A DNA stretch of 64,000 nucleotides from Alkaliphilus oremlandii OhILAs (GCF_000018325.1 NC_009922.1:1426001-1490000), one strand, 5' to 3'; counted from the first letter of the stretch, positions 44,729 to 54,633 are shown. Program-made: numbers and translations. The notes: generated by a model not told the origin, from the sequence alone.

Positions 44729-45307
44729 ATGAGTCAAAAAACTTTACCAATTGCGTTATCAAACAGACATATTCATTTAAGCCAAGGAGACATCGAAACT
44801 TTATTCGGTGAAGGATATGAATTAACAAAGTTAAAAGATTTATCACAACCAGGGCAGTATGCTTGTGAGGAAAAAGTTGATGTGGTAGGACCCAAAAACA
44901 CAATCAAAGGTGTTCGTGTATTAGGTCCAGCTAGAAATAAAACGCAAATTGAAGTATCCATAGCAGATAGTTTTATATTAGGTGTACAGCCTCCTGTAAG
45001 AGATTCCGGAGACTTAGCAGGTAGTCCTGGGGTTAAGATTATAGGTCCAAAGGGTGAAGTAGAGCTTCCAGAAGGTGTTATTGTTGCTGCAAGACACATT
45101 CATATGCATACCAGCGATGCAGAAAATTTCGGTGTAGTGGACAAGCAGAGAGTCCATGTTAGAACCAAGGGAGAAAGAGCAGTTGTATTTGAAAATGTAC
45201 TTGTTAGAGCCCATGAGACCTATGCTCTTGAAATGCATGTGGATGTAGATGAAGGAAATGCAGCAGGTCTTAAAAATGGAGATCTGGTAGAATTAGTTAT
45301 CATTTAA
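44729..45307 (+). CDS. pduL: phosphate propanoyl/acetyltransferase, PduL type
   Basis: 192 residues from ATG 44729, 7 nt after AGGGAGG (ATG 44726 is adjacent). The zinc-binding histidines of PduL are seen in SNRHIHLSQ and AARHIHMHTSD, with GPARNKTQIEVS and RDSGDLAGSPG in between. It interconverts acyl-CoA and acyl phosphate. No N-terminal microcompartment-targeting helix and no shell genes nearby, so it is a cytosolic housekeeping form. It shares an operon with deoC. Confidence 0.92.
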   Translation: MSQKTLPIALSNRHIHLSQGDIETLFGEGYELTKLKDLSQPGQYACEEKVDVVGPKNTIKGVRVLGPARNKTQIEVSIADSFILGVQPPVRDSGDLAGSPGVKIIGPKGEVELPEGVIVAARHIHMHTSDAENFGVVDKQRVHVRTKGERAVVFENVLVRAHETYALEMHVDVDEGNAAGLKNGDLVELVII

Positions 45308-45321
45308 CTTGGAGGAATAAT

Positions 45322-45990
45322 ATGAATATAGCAAAATATATCGATCACACCTTGTTAAAAGCAGATGCAACGAAACAAGATATCAAGAAAATATGCGATG
45401 AAGCGAGAGAACAAGGTTTTTACTCTGTATGTGTGAATGGGGCCAATGTTGCATATGCCCATAGTTTATTAACAGGTACAGATGTTAAGGTAGCAGCCGT
45501 TGTTGGATTTCCTTTAGGAGCTATGACTACAGAAGCTAAGGTTTTTGAAACTTCCGATGTCATTGCAAAAGGTGCACAGGAAATTGATATGGTTATTAAT
45601 ATTGCTGCACTTAAAGAGGGAAATGACGCAGAGATTATAAAGGATATCAAAGCTGTAGTAGACATCGCAAATGGTAAAGCCATTGTAAAGGTAATCATTG
45701 AAGCGTGTTTACTTTCTCAGGAGGAAAAAATACGTGCCTGTCAGCTAGCCAAAGAAGCAGGCGCACATTTCGTAAAAACATCGACAGGCTTTAGTACAGG
45801 TGGCGCTACAGTGGAAGATATTAAATTAATGAGAGAAACTGTTGGCCCGGAAATAGGTGTTAAAGGCTCCGGTGGTATACGAGATTTAAAAACTGCCTTA
45901 GCGATGATTGAAGCAGGTGCCACTCGAATTGGTGCTAGTGCATCCGTAAGTATTGTAAACGATGAAAAAGATAATACGGCGGGGTATTAA
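45322..45990 (+). CDS. deoC: deoxyribose-phosphate aldolase
   Basis: 222 residues. DHTLLKADATKQDIKKIC, AAVVGFPLGA, EIDMVINIAALKEG, KVIIEACLL, and the Schiff-base Lys in FVKTSTGFSTGGAT. It splits 2-deoxyribose-5-phosphate into acetaldehyde and glyceraldehyde-3-phosphate. Pairing with pduL suggests the C2 product can be passed on, via acetyl-CoA, to acetyl phosphate. Confidence 0.97.
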   Translation: MNIAKYIDHTLLKADATKQDIKKICDEAREQGFYSVCVNGANVAYAHSLLTGTDVKVAAVVGFPLGAMTTEAKVFETSDVIAKGAQEIDMVINIAALKEGNDAEIIKDIKAVVDIANGKAIVKVIIEACLLSQEEKIRACQLAKEAGAHFVKTSTGFSTGGATVEDIKLMRETVGPEIGVKGSGGIRDLKTALAMIEAGATRIGASASVSIVNDEKDNTAGY

Positions 45991-45997
45991 TTTAAGT

Positions 45998-46033
45998 AAA
46001 AATCCTATTGCGTAATGGCATTAGGATTTTTGT
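45998..46033 (+). terminator. intrinsic terminator of pduL-deoC
   Basis: 10-bp stem AAAAATCCTA / TAGGATTTTT with an inner TGC/GCA pair set. Confidence 0.85.
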
Positions 46034-46140
46034 TATTATGTGATGAAATGCTATAAAGCTCATTGAAAAAAATATTGTAAGATATATATTTTAAAGTGAA
46101 TAGAATGGGGGAATATAATGTAAAGGAGGGAGTAGATCCT

Positions 46141-47949
46141 ATGAGAAAATTACTAAAAATTGTTTTCGTAGTAATGTTTATATGCATAGTAGTTTTAGAA
46201 ACTTCTATCATATCCAATGCAGAAGAATCCATCCATATTACAAACTGGCTATTAGCGTCCAATATTTTAGAAAATGGAGATCTTACAGTAGTAGAAGATA
46301 TTACATTCAACTTCCAGGGTCAATATAATGGGGTGTTTCGGGAAATCATTTTAGAAAACACCTCGGGAGTCGAAGGTATAAAAATAGTGGAGATTAGCGA
46401 AGGCAAAGTTTTGGAATATAAAAATGTAAAAAAAGCCAGAAAAGGAGACGGCGATGTGTTTGTGATCAAGGAGGAAAAAGACAAAATCCTATTGCAAATA
46501 TTTTCTCCATCGAAAAATCAAGAAAAGACCTTTAGGCTGATCTATACCGTAAAAAATGTAGCTAAAAAATATAAGGATATTGGGGAATTTTATTACAAGT
46601 TTCTAGGTAAGGAGAATACTACGCCCATCGATTTTTTCTCTGCGAAGATCACATTGCCACAGAGAGATAGCCGCAACGAAGTAAAAATCTTTGCTCACGG
46701 TCCGCTCAATGGACAAGTACATAAAGTATCGGAGGATAGGATTCATTTAACTGTAGAAAATGTCCCTAAAACCACGTATATAGAGGGCAGAATACTTTTT
46801 CCGAAAGAGTTCATACCCTTATCGAACAATACTGTAGATCGGGATGGATATACAAGTATTATAGCGGAGGAAAGCGGACTTCAGAAAAAAATAGAAGAAA
46901 ACAAAGTGAAGAGGGAAGCAAGAAGTCTCTTATTTGGCAATATTTCAGTGACAGTTGCAGTGATTGAAGTATTGATAGGAATATTCTTAATCGTTAAAAC
47001 AAGAAGGGTCAGTGACCTACGAGATGAAGAAAAATATGAAGATATACCGGAAGACTGTACACCAGCTATTGCAAATTATATAACAGGTAGCGCCATTAGC
47101 AGCAATACCATCATTGCCACCATGTTGGATCTGTATAGAAAAGGATACATCAAGATAGAAAATGGGGATGAACTTACAAAGAAAAAAGAGGTATTAAGAG
47201 AGTTCACCATACTCAAGGTTAAAGAAGAAGACGGTAATCTAAAGGCTCACGAAAGATATTTTATCAAATGGCTGATTCATGAGATTGGCAATGGCAAATC
47301 TGTAACAACGAAGGAAATAGAAAACTATAGCAAGAGCAATAGTGTCACTTTTACGAAAAATTATTATGAATGGCAAAGACAAATAAAAGAAGATGCCCTA
47401 AATCAGGGATATTTTGATAAGAGCACTGCAAAATATGGTGTACCCCTTATTATACTATTTCCAATTGGTATTGTGTTGGCAATCATCGCTTTGGTATATG
47501 AAAATTTGTTGGGGCTCACGTTGATGTTGACTTCCATCTTAATGTTGCTACAAGGTATTGTACTCCTGTCAAGAAGGTCTGACTATGGATATCTACAATA
47601 TCGAAGATGGGGAGCCTTTAAAAATCATATGAAAAAACTGAAGAATAATCACGATATAAAGGCGGCGGACAAATATCCAAAGGATATGTCTTTAATATAT
47701 GGTTTAGCATTCGGCATCGATGGTTCTATATTAAATAAGCTGAATATTGAAACCAATGGCCCAGACCATACAGCTTTATATGGTGGATGGATTTACTGGT
47801 ATTTTATTTTAAATAACAATCGAAATAATGCATTTAATCAAAGTATCAATAATTCCTTTAGTGGCGGTACCACAACTGTAGGAGGCGGTGGCAGCTTTAC
47901 CGCAGGCGGTGGTGGCGGTGCCGGAGGGGGAGGCGCAGGAGGTTTTTAG
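46141..47949 (+). CDS. DUF2207 membrane protein with Gly-rich tail
   Basis: 602 residues from ATG 46141 (AAAGGAGGGAG upstream). Signal peptide (LLKIVFVVMFICIVVLETSIISNA), an extracellular DUF2207 domain beginning HITNWLLASNILENGDLTVVEDITFNF, a membrane segment (~res 265-285), a cytoplasmic region, two close membrane segments (~445-490), and a C-terminal run almost entirely of Gly, Ala, Thr and Ser. This is the usual architecture of the family, whose biochemical role is unknown. The next gene starts directly after its stop. Confidence 0.88.
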   Translation: MRKLLKIVFVVMFICIVVLETSIISNAEESIHITNWLLASNILENGDLTVVEDITFNFQGQYNGVFREIILENTSGVEGIKIVEISEGKVLEYKNVKKARKGDGDVFVIKEEKDKILLQIFSPSKNQEKTFRLIYTVKNVAKKYKDIGEFYYKFLGKENTTPIDFFSAKITLPQRDSRNEVKIFAHGPLNGQVHKVSEDRIHLTVENVPKTTYIEGRILFPKEFIPLSNNTVDRDGYTSIIAEESGLQKKIEENKVKREARSLLFGNISVTVAVIEVLIGIFLIVKTRRVSDLRDEEKYEDIPEDCTPAIANYITGSAISSNTIIATMLDLYRKGYIKIENGDELTKKKEVLREFTILKVKEEDGNLKAHERYFIKWLIHEIGNGKSVTTKEIENYSKSNSVTFTKNYYEWQRQIKEDALNQGYFDKSTAKYGVPLIILFPIGIVLAIIALVYENLLGLTLMLTSILMLLQGIVLLSRRSDYGYLQYRRWGAFKNHMKKLKNNHDIKAADKYPKDMSLIYGLAFGIDGSILNKLNIETNGPDHTALYGGWIYWYFILNNNRNNAFNQSINNSFSGGTTTVGGGGSFTAGGGGGAGGGGAGGF

Positions 47950-48522
47950 ATGAAAGCTTTAGTTATTTTAGGAAGCCCAAGAAAGAAGATGAATACGGAC
48001 CTCTTATTGGAAGAGGTAATTAGGGGGTTAAAGTCCAAACAGGTAGAGGTGGATAAAGTAGAACTTAGCAGGCTGAAATTTGACCCGTGTATATCCTGCT
48101 ATGCTTGTGGCAGGACGGGAGCTTGCTATAAAAAGGATGATATGACGGAGATTTATAGTAAGTTTGATAACTCCGACATTATTGTCATCGGTTCTCCCAT
48201 TTATTTTAATTCAGTAACAGCCATAACAAAGGCGATGATCGATCGATGCCAATCTTTTTGGTCCAGTAAGTATGTACTTCATCACGCATCCATCGATAAA
48301 AGTAAAAAAAGAAAAGGATTATTTGTAGGGGTGGGAGGGGCAAAGCAGGGAAAAGAAGGCTTCATTGGCGCTACAATGGTTATGGATTTGTTTTTTAAGG
48401 CAATTAATACAGTGTATATGGACAATATGCTAATCGATAATACGGATGAAGTGTTTGTAGGAGACTCTAAGGAAATGCTAACAGCAGCATATGAAATGGG
48501 TGTCCGATTGGCAGAAGAATAG
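47950..48522 (+). CDS. flavodoxin-like NAD(P)H-dependent FMN oxidoreductase
   Basis: 190 residues. LVILGSPRKKMNTDLLLEEV is the FMN phosphate loop; CISCYACGRTGACYKKDDM is the cysteine-rich stretch of the iron-sulfur flavoprotein/NADPH reductase group; VIGSPIYFNSVTAITKAMIDR follows. Substrate unknown. It is joined without a gap to the DUF2207 gene. Confidence 0.9.
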   Translation: MKALVILGSPRKKMNTDLLLEEVIRGLKSKQVEVDKVELSRLKFDPCISCYACGRTGACYKKDDMTEIYSKFDNSDIIVIGSPIYFNSVTAITKAMIDRCQSFWSSKYVLHHASIDKSKKRKGLFVGVGGAKQGKEGFIGATMVMDLFFKAINTVYMDNMLIDNTDEVFVGDSKEMLTAAYEMGVRLAEE

Positions 48523-48603
48523 ACATTCAAGTATACAATTGGTATCTGGATAAAATCTATAGAGTGGAAACATTGCATTAATCAAAGCTAAGGAATAGCG
48601 TAT

Positions 48604-48638
48604 AAAAAAACTAGGTGGACACGCCACCTAGTTTTTTT
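48604..48638. terminator. two-way intrinsic terminator
   Basis: Stem AAAAAAACTAGGTGG / CCACCTAGTTTTTTT with a 5-nt loop between convergent genes, with T-runs in both directions. Confidence 0.92.
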
Positions 48639-49731
48639 ATACGTTGAATCTAAATAGAATTACATCACCGTCTTTTACTACGTATTCTTTTCCTTCAAGT
48701 CGGACCAAGCCTTTTTCCTTAGCAGCATTGTGGCTACCATGTTCCAGTAGATCTTTAAAGGCTACGACCTCTGCACGGATAAATCCTCTTTCAAAATCTG
48801 TATGAATTTTACCCGCTGCACCAGGAGCTTTCGTTCCATTTTTAATGGTCCAAGCTCTTACTTCCTTTGGTCCAGCTGTCAAAAAACTAATGAGCCCTAA
48901 AAGAGAGTATGACGCTTGTACCAATCGATCTAAGCCAGACTGCTTTAACCCCAATTCCTCTAAGAACATTTGCTTTTCTTCATCCTCCAGTTCGGAGATC
49001 TCTTCCTCGATTTTAGCACAGATAACAACAACCTCAGCAGACTCACTTTTTGCATATTCTCTTAACTTTTGAACGTACGGATTATTTGCACCGTCTTCTG
49101 CCACTTCATCTTCGGAAACATTAGCAACATAGATGATAGGCTTTGACGAAAGCAGATTAAATGTCTTTAATAATTCATTTTCTTTTTCATCGTACTCCAG
49201 TGCTCGTGCGGAAATACCTTCCTCTAAAGCTGCTAAGATTCTTTTTGAAAGTTCCAGCTCTGCAGCCAGAGATTTATCACTTTTTAGGAGCTTTTCAGTT
49301 TTCTGAATTCTTTTTTCAACGACTTCGATGTCTGAAAAAACAAGTTCAAGGTTGATGGTTTCCACATCACGAATAGGGTCCACGCTACCATCTACATGGG
49401 TGATGTTTGAATCATCGAAGCACCGAACGACGTGGACGATGGAAGCTACTTCTCGTATATGGGATAAGAATTTGTTTCCTAACCCCTCTCCCTTACTAGC
49501 GCCTCGAACAAGACCTGCAATATCATAAAATTCAATCGCAGCGGGCAACACCTTCTCAGAGTTATGCATATCTCTAAGAACATTCAATCTGTAATCTGGA
49601 ACGGAAACAACACCTACGTTGGGCTCAATTGTACAGAATGGGTAGTTTGCAGACTCTGCACCGGCCTGTGTAATCGCATTAAATAATGTGCTTTTACCCA
49701 CATTCGGTAATCCAACAATACCTAGTTTCAT
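48637..49731 (-). CDS. ychF: ribosome-binding ATPase YchF (OBG family)
   Basis: 364 residues from the ATG at 49731; an in-frame TTG lies just before. GLPNVGKSTLFNAIT (P-loop), YPFCTIEPNVG, DIAGLVRGASKGEGLGNKFLSHIR, and an ATP-favouring specificity region YVANVSEDE in place of NKxD. A coiled-coil helical domain and a C-terminal TGS-like domain (RAWTIKNGTKAPGAAGKIHTDFERGFIRAEV) are also seen. Confidence 0.96.
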   Translation of the reverse strand: MKLGIVGLPNVGKSTLFNAITQAGAESANYPFCTIEPNVGVVSVPDYRLNVLRDMHNSEKVLPAAIEFYDIAGLVRGASKGEGLGNKFLSHIREVASIVHVVRCFDDSNITHVDGSVDPIRDVETINLELVFSDIEVVEKRIQKTEKLLKSDKSLAAELELSKRILAALEEGISARALEYDEKENELLKTFNLLSSKPIIYVANVSEDEVAEDGANNPYVQKLREYAKSESAEVVVICAKIEEEISELEDEEKQMFLEELGLKQSGLDRLVQASYSLLGLISFLTAGPKEVRAWTIKNGTKAPGAAGKIHTDFERGFIRAEVVAFKDLLEHGSHNAAKEKGLVRLEGKEYVVKDGDVILFRFNV

Positions 49732-50053
49732 CAAAATCTTCCTCTCTATAATTAGGCTAAAAATAAATGAGCGCTTTTTCCATGTTTAAAATTTTTACGG
49801 CAAAGCTTCAAGTGGTTCCTTTTTTATCCTATAATTTCTAAATATAAAAAAGCATACAATAAAAATTATACATGATTCTACATTTCTTAGCAATAAGTAA
49901 AGAATTTATTCCCTTTAGAATAAAAAAAATTAAAAATTTACCATAGCTATACAAAATATAAATTAAAATCCATGTAAATTAATAGTAGAACGTGAAAAAA
50001 GTAGATAAATAAAATTATATTTAAAAGCAACAATATAGTTAGGAGGTGATATT
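49732..50053. other. divergent intergenic region
   Basis: About 320 nt, strongly AT-rich, between ychF and the lipoprotein gene. Nothing coding seen, and no clear promoter or sporulation-sigma match. Confidence 0.4.
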
Positions 50054-50626
50054 TTGAAAAATAAAAATATGCTATTAGGATTTAGTATTTTATTGGCCGT
50101 ATCTATTTTTGCTATAGGTTGTACACCAGCTAAAAGACCAGTACCTCAAACAACTCCAAATCAACAAAATATGAACAATAATACACCGATCACTGAAAAT
50201 ACTGTACCAAGAACAAATAATACAACCATAGACAACAATAGAATGAACACAGACCTAGAAAGAAATGCAGAGCCAAATAATCTATCGAATACAAATATGA
50301 CCGATAAGGCTGATAAAATTGCAGCTGAAGTAACGAAAGTAGAAGACGTTAAAAGTGCAACTGTGGTTATTACAGGAAATACCGCATTGGTTGGTATCAA
50401 TATGACATCTGGTACTAAAGGAACCTTAAATGCACAAGTTAAACAAAAAGTAGAGAATGCCGTAAAAGCTGTGGATAAAAATATTACTCGAGTTTCTGTA
50501 ACTGCAGATCCAGATTTATTTACTAGAATAGAGAATATTGCCAAAGATATAGGCAATGGAAAACCTTTGAGTGGTTTTGGACAAGAGATAGAAGAGATTA
50601 TTCGAAGAGTAACACCTGGTGCATAA
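50054..50626 (+). CDS. YhcN/YlaJ-type sporulation lipoprotein
   Basis: 190 residues from TTG 50054 (AGGAGGTGA 5 nt upstream). Lipobox IGCTP near residue 23, an Asn/Thr-rich linker, then the YhcN/YlaJ domain (ADKIAAEVTKVEDVKSATVVITGNTALVGI; VSVTADPDLFTRIENIAKDI). Bacillus homologues are spore-membrane lipoproteins affecting germination or outgrowth, so an endospore-former is implied. Confidence 0.85.
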   Translation: MKNKNMLLGFSILLAVSIFAIGCTPAKRPVPQTTPNQQNMNNNTPITENTVPRTNNTTIDNNRMNTDLERNAEPNNLSNTNMTDKADKIAAEVTKVEDVKSATVVITGNTALVGINMTSGTKGTLNAQVKQKVENAVKAVDKNITRVSVTADPDLFTRIENIAKDIGNGKPLSGFGQEIEEIIRRVTPGA

Positions 50627-50644
50627 AAATTTGCTGCATATATT

Positions 50645-50676
50645 AAATATAGGCGAAGTCTTCTTCGTCTATATTT
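50645..50676 (+). terminator. weak hairpin after the lipoprotein gene
   Basis: 14-bp stem AAATATAGGCGAAG / CTTCGTCTATATTT with one G-U pair and a 4-nt loop; the tail is only moderately T-rich. Confidence 0.55.
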
Positions 50677-50697
50677 ATATTTATTAGGAGGATTTCT

Positions 50698-51960
50698 ATG
50701 AAACATATAATCAGTGAAGAAATAAAAAATAATATTTATTTACATACAATCAAAGAGAACAAATTTAAAACCAATGTGATTAATTTTTATTTTCAAAGAC
50801 CTTTGATTAGAGAAGAGGTTACCTATAATGCAATTTTACCCATGGTCATGCAAAGAGGAACGAAAGAATATAAGACTTCGAAAGAAATCAATAAAAAGCT
50901 AGAAGCCCTCTATGGAGCTAATATATCTGGAGACGTGACCAAAAAAGGTGGCGCACAAATTATTCGATTTTCTTTAACGATAATGGATGATATTTACGCA
51001 GAGGGAGAGAATCTTTTATATGAGGGAATCAAGCTACTCAATAGCATTTTAGCGGATCCCATTTTAGAAAATGATGGATTTTTAAATACCTATGTAGCCC
51101 AAGAAAAAGAAAACCTAAGGAGTCAAATAGAAGGGCGTATGAATGATAAGATGAAGTACGCAGTAGACCGGTGTATTGAGATCATGTGTGAAAATGAGCA
51201 ATATGGTATTTATGAATATGGTTATACGGAAGATCTAGACGGTATGACGCCACAAAAGCTGTATGATCATTATAAGAAAGTCATAAGTTCTGGTCCACTG
51301 GACATCATTGCAGTAGGAAATATTGATCACATTAAAATAAAAGAAAGTTTATTACGTATCCTTACTTTACAGATGGACCACCCAGTAAATATCAAGAAAG
51401 AAGCAGATGGAAAAATTCCTAAGGAAATAAAGGAAAAAGAAGAAATCATGGATATCAACCAAGGGAAATTAACATTGGGGTATCGTACAAATATATCCTT
51501 ATATGACAAACGATATCCAGCTTTAATGGTATACTCTAATATTTTAGGAGGAGGTCCTCAGTCAAAACTCTTCTTAAATATGAGAGAAAAAAATAGCCTC
51601 TGTTACTATATCTTCTCTAGGGTGGAAAAATATGCAGGTTTGATGCTAATCAGCAGTGGTATTGAAGTTGAAAATTTTCATATAGCAAAGGCCGCCATAA
51701 ACGATCAAATGTTGGAAATGATGCAAGGAAATATTCAAGATAGTGAAATAGAGTATGCTAAAAAATCAATAATCAATTCCATTCGGGAGTTTGGCGATCA
51801 TTCAAACAGCTTGGCTGAGTATTTATTTGGTCAACTATTCGCCAATAACGTAGAATCCTTGGAAGAACTTATAAAAAAAATAGAGCGTGTTACAAAAGAT
51901 GAAGTAATAACGGTAGCCCAAAAAATTAAATTGGATACGATTTATTCCCTGAGAAATTAA
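50698..51960 (+). CDS. M16-family peptidase-like subunit lacking the zinc motif (YmfF type)
   Basis: 420 residues. M16 fold with VINFYFQRPLIREEVTYNAILPMVMQRGTK and a later QGKLTLGYRTNI region. The HxxEH zinc motif expected ~30 residues after the start of the fold is absent; MQRGTKEYKTSKEINKKLEALYG stands there. It therefore probably serves as the inactive partner of the next gene product, as in two-subunit M16B peptidases. RBS AGGAGG before ATG 50698. Confidence 0.87.
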   Translation: MKHIISEEIKNNIYLHTIKENKFKTNVINFYFQRPLIREEVTYNAILPMVMQRGTKEYKTSKEINKKLEALYGANISGDVTKKGGAQIIRFSLTIMDDIYAEGENLLYEGIKLLNSILADPILENDGFLNTYVAQEKENLRSQIEGRMNDKMKYAVDRCIEIMCENEQYGIYEYGYTEDLDGMTPQKLYDHYKKVISSGPLDIIAVGNIDHIKIKESLLRILTLQMDHPVNIKKEADGKIPKEIKEKEEIMDINQGKLTLGYRTNISLYDKRYPALMVYSNILGGGPQSKLFLNMREKNSLCYYIFSRVEKYAGLMLISSGIEVENFHIAKAAINDQMLEMMQGNIQDSEIEYAKKSIINSIREFGDHSNSLAEYLFGQLFANNVESLEELIKKIERVTKDEVITVAQKIKLDTIYSLRN

Positions 51961-51979
51961 GTTAAAGGAGGCATAGTTG

Positions 51980-53269
51980 ATGGAGATGATTGAATACAGA
52001 GGCAACTTTGTTCAAGAGATTGTTTATGAAAAAGTTTTGAAAAATGGGTTGAGAGTTTTTTATATGCCTAAAAAAGGCTATACCAAGCAATATGCTATTT
52101 TTGCTACCAACTTCGGGTCCAATGATGTAAGCTTTAAAAGAAATAAGGAAGGTATCATTTACAATGTAAATGAAGGGGTTGCACATTTTTTAGAGCATAA
52201 AATATTTGAGGAGAAAGAGGGCAATGTTTTTGATCAATTTGCTGCAAGGGGAGCAAACGTAAATGCATACACTAATTTTAATGTTACTGCCTATTACTTC
52301 ACCTCTACAGACAATTTTTATAAAAATTTATATGATTTAGTTTCCTTTGTTCAAAATCCATATTTTACTGACGAAAACGTGGAAAAGGAAAAGGGAATTA
52401 TTGCTCAAGAGATTAAGATGTACGAAGACAATCCCGACTGGAAGGTATATTTTAATGCTTTAAAATCCATGTATAGAGAGCATCCTGTAAGAAACAATAT
52501 TGCGGGAACCGTAGAGAGTATTACTAGAATTACAAAGGAAGAATTATACGACTGTTACAATACATTTTATAGGCCAGAAAATATGGTGTTGTTTGTATCT
52601 GGAGATTTAGAAAAAGAGAAAATTTTTGAAACGGTTGAGCAATATTATAACCATAAGGTTTTAGAACATACAATGGAAAAGGAAACTCGAAATTATCCGG
52701 AGGAACCAGTAGAAATCAACCAATCTATTATTGTAGATTCTATGGCAGTATCCCTTCCTTTGTTTTATGTAGGATATAAAGACGTGGATTTAAATTTAAA
52801 AGGAAGACAACTCTTAGAGAAAGAAATTGAACTAAGGCTTCTGTTAGATATATTATTCGGTAAAAGTTCGGAACTATATGAGCATTTATATCAAAAAGGT
52901 CTCATTAACGAGTCCTTTGGTGGAGATTATTCTGGTCATATAAATTATGGACATATTGTAGTTGGAGGGGAATCTAAAAACCCAACAGAGGTTCTAGAAA
53001 TTATGGATACCTATATGAATGAAAAAATGAATCACGGCTTAGCAGAAGAAGATTTCATAAGAATTAAGAAAAAGCAGATGGGAGAGAATATAACCTCTTT
53101 GAATTCTTTGGAGTTCGTTGGAAGCTCCTTCATATCCTATATTTTTAAAGACATTAATTTTATTGAATATATTGATGTTTTAAAAGAAACAACCTTTGAA
53201 AAAGTTGAAAAGAGATTTAAAAGTTATTTTTTAAAGGAAAGACAAATTCTATCCATCATAAAATCTTAG
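51980..53269 (+). CDS. M16-family zinc peptidase (YmfH type)
   Basis: 429 residues from ATG 51980, 8 nt after AAAGGAGG; an in-frame TTG lies 3 nt upstream. Inverted zinc motif HFLEH in EGVAHFLEHKIFEEKEG with the downstream Glu in EKGIIAQEIKMYED. It forms the catalytic half of the pair with the preceding gene. Such pairs in Firmicutes process peptides, but the target here is not indicated. Confidence 0.92.
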   Translation: MEMIEYRGNFVQEIVYEKVLKNGLRVFYMPKKGYTKQYAIFATNFGSNDVSFKRNKEGIIYNVNEGVAHFLEHKIFEEKEGNVFDQFAARGANVNAYTNFNVTAYYFTSTDNFYKNLYDLVSFVQNPYFTDENVEKEKGIIAQEIKMYEDNPDWKVYFNALKSMYREHPVRNNIAGTVESITRITKEELYDCYNTFYRPENMVLFVSGDLEKEKIFETVEQYYNHKVLEHTMEKETRNYPEEPVEINQSIIVDSMAVSLPLFYVGYKDVDLNLKGRQLLEKEIELRLLLDILFGKSSELYEHLYQKGLINESFGGDYSGHINYGHIVVGGESKNPTEVLEIMDTYMNEKMNHGLAEEDFIRIKKKQMGENITSLNSLEFVGSSFISYIFKDINFIEYIDVLKETTFEKVEKRFKSYFLKERQILSIIKS

Positions 53270-53383
53270 GAAGAGGGTTCGAAATAAAAAAAGGAATGTA
53301 CTTTTAAATCATCTCTAAATGTAATATAATTTAATATGCTATTTAAAATAAAATTATATTAATCAGAAGAGAGAGGTGTTCTA

Positions 53384-54118
53384 ATGAATCCGATTGCATT
53401 TACAATTTTTGGGATAGAGGTTGCTTGGTATGGAATACTCATATCCATGGGAATACTGTTTGGAATTGGGATTGCGACATACAGAGCGAAAAAGGAAGGC
53501 TTATATAATGATGTTATCATTGACTTGTCTCTTATAGCTGTGCCTGTAGCTATTGTTGGCGCTAGGGCATATTACGTAATCTTTAGTTGGGATTATTACG
53601 CAAAGCATCCAGAACAGATTTTAAACATAAGACAAGGTGGACTTGCGATACACGGTGCAATTATAGGTGGCGTGTTGGTGGGATATTTATTTTCTAGATA
53701 TAAAAAGATTAAATTTTGGACCCTAGCTGATATTTGTGCGCCAAGCATTATACTGGGCCAGGCCATCGGTAGATGGGGGAATTATGCAAACCAAGAAGCT
53801 CATGGTGGGCCTACGAATTTACCTTGGGCTATAGAGGTCAACGGTGTTCGTGTTCATCCTACATTTTTATATGAGTCAATTTGGAATTTTATCGTATTTT
53901 GTTTTCTGTCCTACTACTCAGGAAAGAAAAAGTATAACGGTGAGATCTTTATTCTGTATATCATCCTATATTCTGTAGCAAGGTTCTTTATAGAAGGACT
54001 AAGAACCGACAGCTTAATGATAGGTCCTTTGAGAGTCGCTCAGGTCATCAGCATCATTAGTATTATAGGGGCAATGATCATCGGTTCGATTTTAAGAAGA
54101 AAAAAAAGAAAATACTAA
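53384..54118 (+). CDS. lgt: prolipoprotein diacylglyceryl transferase
   Basis: 244 residues, about seven membrane segments. VAWYGILISMG, GGLAIHGAIIGGVL, and the signature GRWGNYANQEAHGGPT with essential Arg and Asn, then HPTFLYESIWN and RFFIEGLRTDSL. It attaches diacylglycerol to lipobox cysteines, needed by the five lipoproteins in this window. RBS GAGAGGTG. Confidence 0.97.
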   Translation: MNPIAFTIFGIEVAWYGILISMGILFGIGIATYRAKKEGLYNDVIIDLSLIAVPVAIVGARAYYVIFSWDYYAKHPEQILNIRQGGLAIHGAIIGGVLVGYLFSRYKKIKFWTLADICAPSIILGQAIGRWGNYANQEAHGGPTNLPWAIEVNGVRVHPTFLYESIWNFIVFCFLSYYSGKKKYNGEIFILYIILYSVARFFIEGLRTDSLMIGPLRVAQVISIISIIGAMIIGSILRRKKRKY

Positions 54119-54358
54119 GATATCCTATTATTCTGTAATTGTTTGTCTAATGCAAAAAGAACGATAAAAATACAAAATTATATAAAAAGTAAGATTTAAG
54201 TTATTTAAATGAGAAATTAAGAGGAAAAAATAGAATATATGTACTTTGTTGAATTAAATTGCCTTAATTTCATTTGACAAGCTCTAATTATTTAACTAAT
54301 ATTGAATCATGTCTGATATTATAATATCAACTTAGAAAATGACAATTGGGGTGAAGAA

Positions 54359-54517
54359 ATGTTAACAAGAGAAATAGAGAGACTACGGGGGATGCTCAAC
54401 GAAATGATTTTAAATAAAGCAGATAATAAATTAATATATGATTTAAGCATAGAATTAGATCAATTAATTGTTAATTATTATAGAGAAGCCGATAAAAATA
54501 TGGTTCAAGCGATGTAG
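54359..54517 (+). CDS. Spo0E-like aspartyl-phosphate phosphatase
   Basis: 52 residues: EIERLRGMLNEMI, then LSIELDQLIVNYY, which fits the Spo0E signature SxELDxLIxxYY preceded by a first helix. Such peptides dephosphorylate Spo0A~P and delay sporulation. RBS GGGGTGA, 4 nt before ATG 54359. Single-gene unit followed by terminators. Confidence 0.82.
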   Translation: MLTREIERLRGMLNEMILNKADNKLIYDLSIELDQLIVNYYREADKNMVQAM

Positions 54518-54633
54518 TTCATTCAATGCATCGGAATCTTTCTACAGAATTAATTATACTTAAATTTTGGATAATTAATTACTAATAAAAATAAAAAAAG
54601 ATTATACTAGAAAATAAAATAGATAATCTATAT

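Noticed and set aside
49780..50000. GCATA...CATGATT pattern before the YhcN-like gene, considered as a forespore sigma-G/F promoter.
   Set aside because: The spacer is about 14 bp, shorter than the sigma-G/F requirement, and the -10 match is weak.
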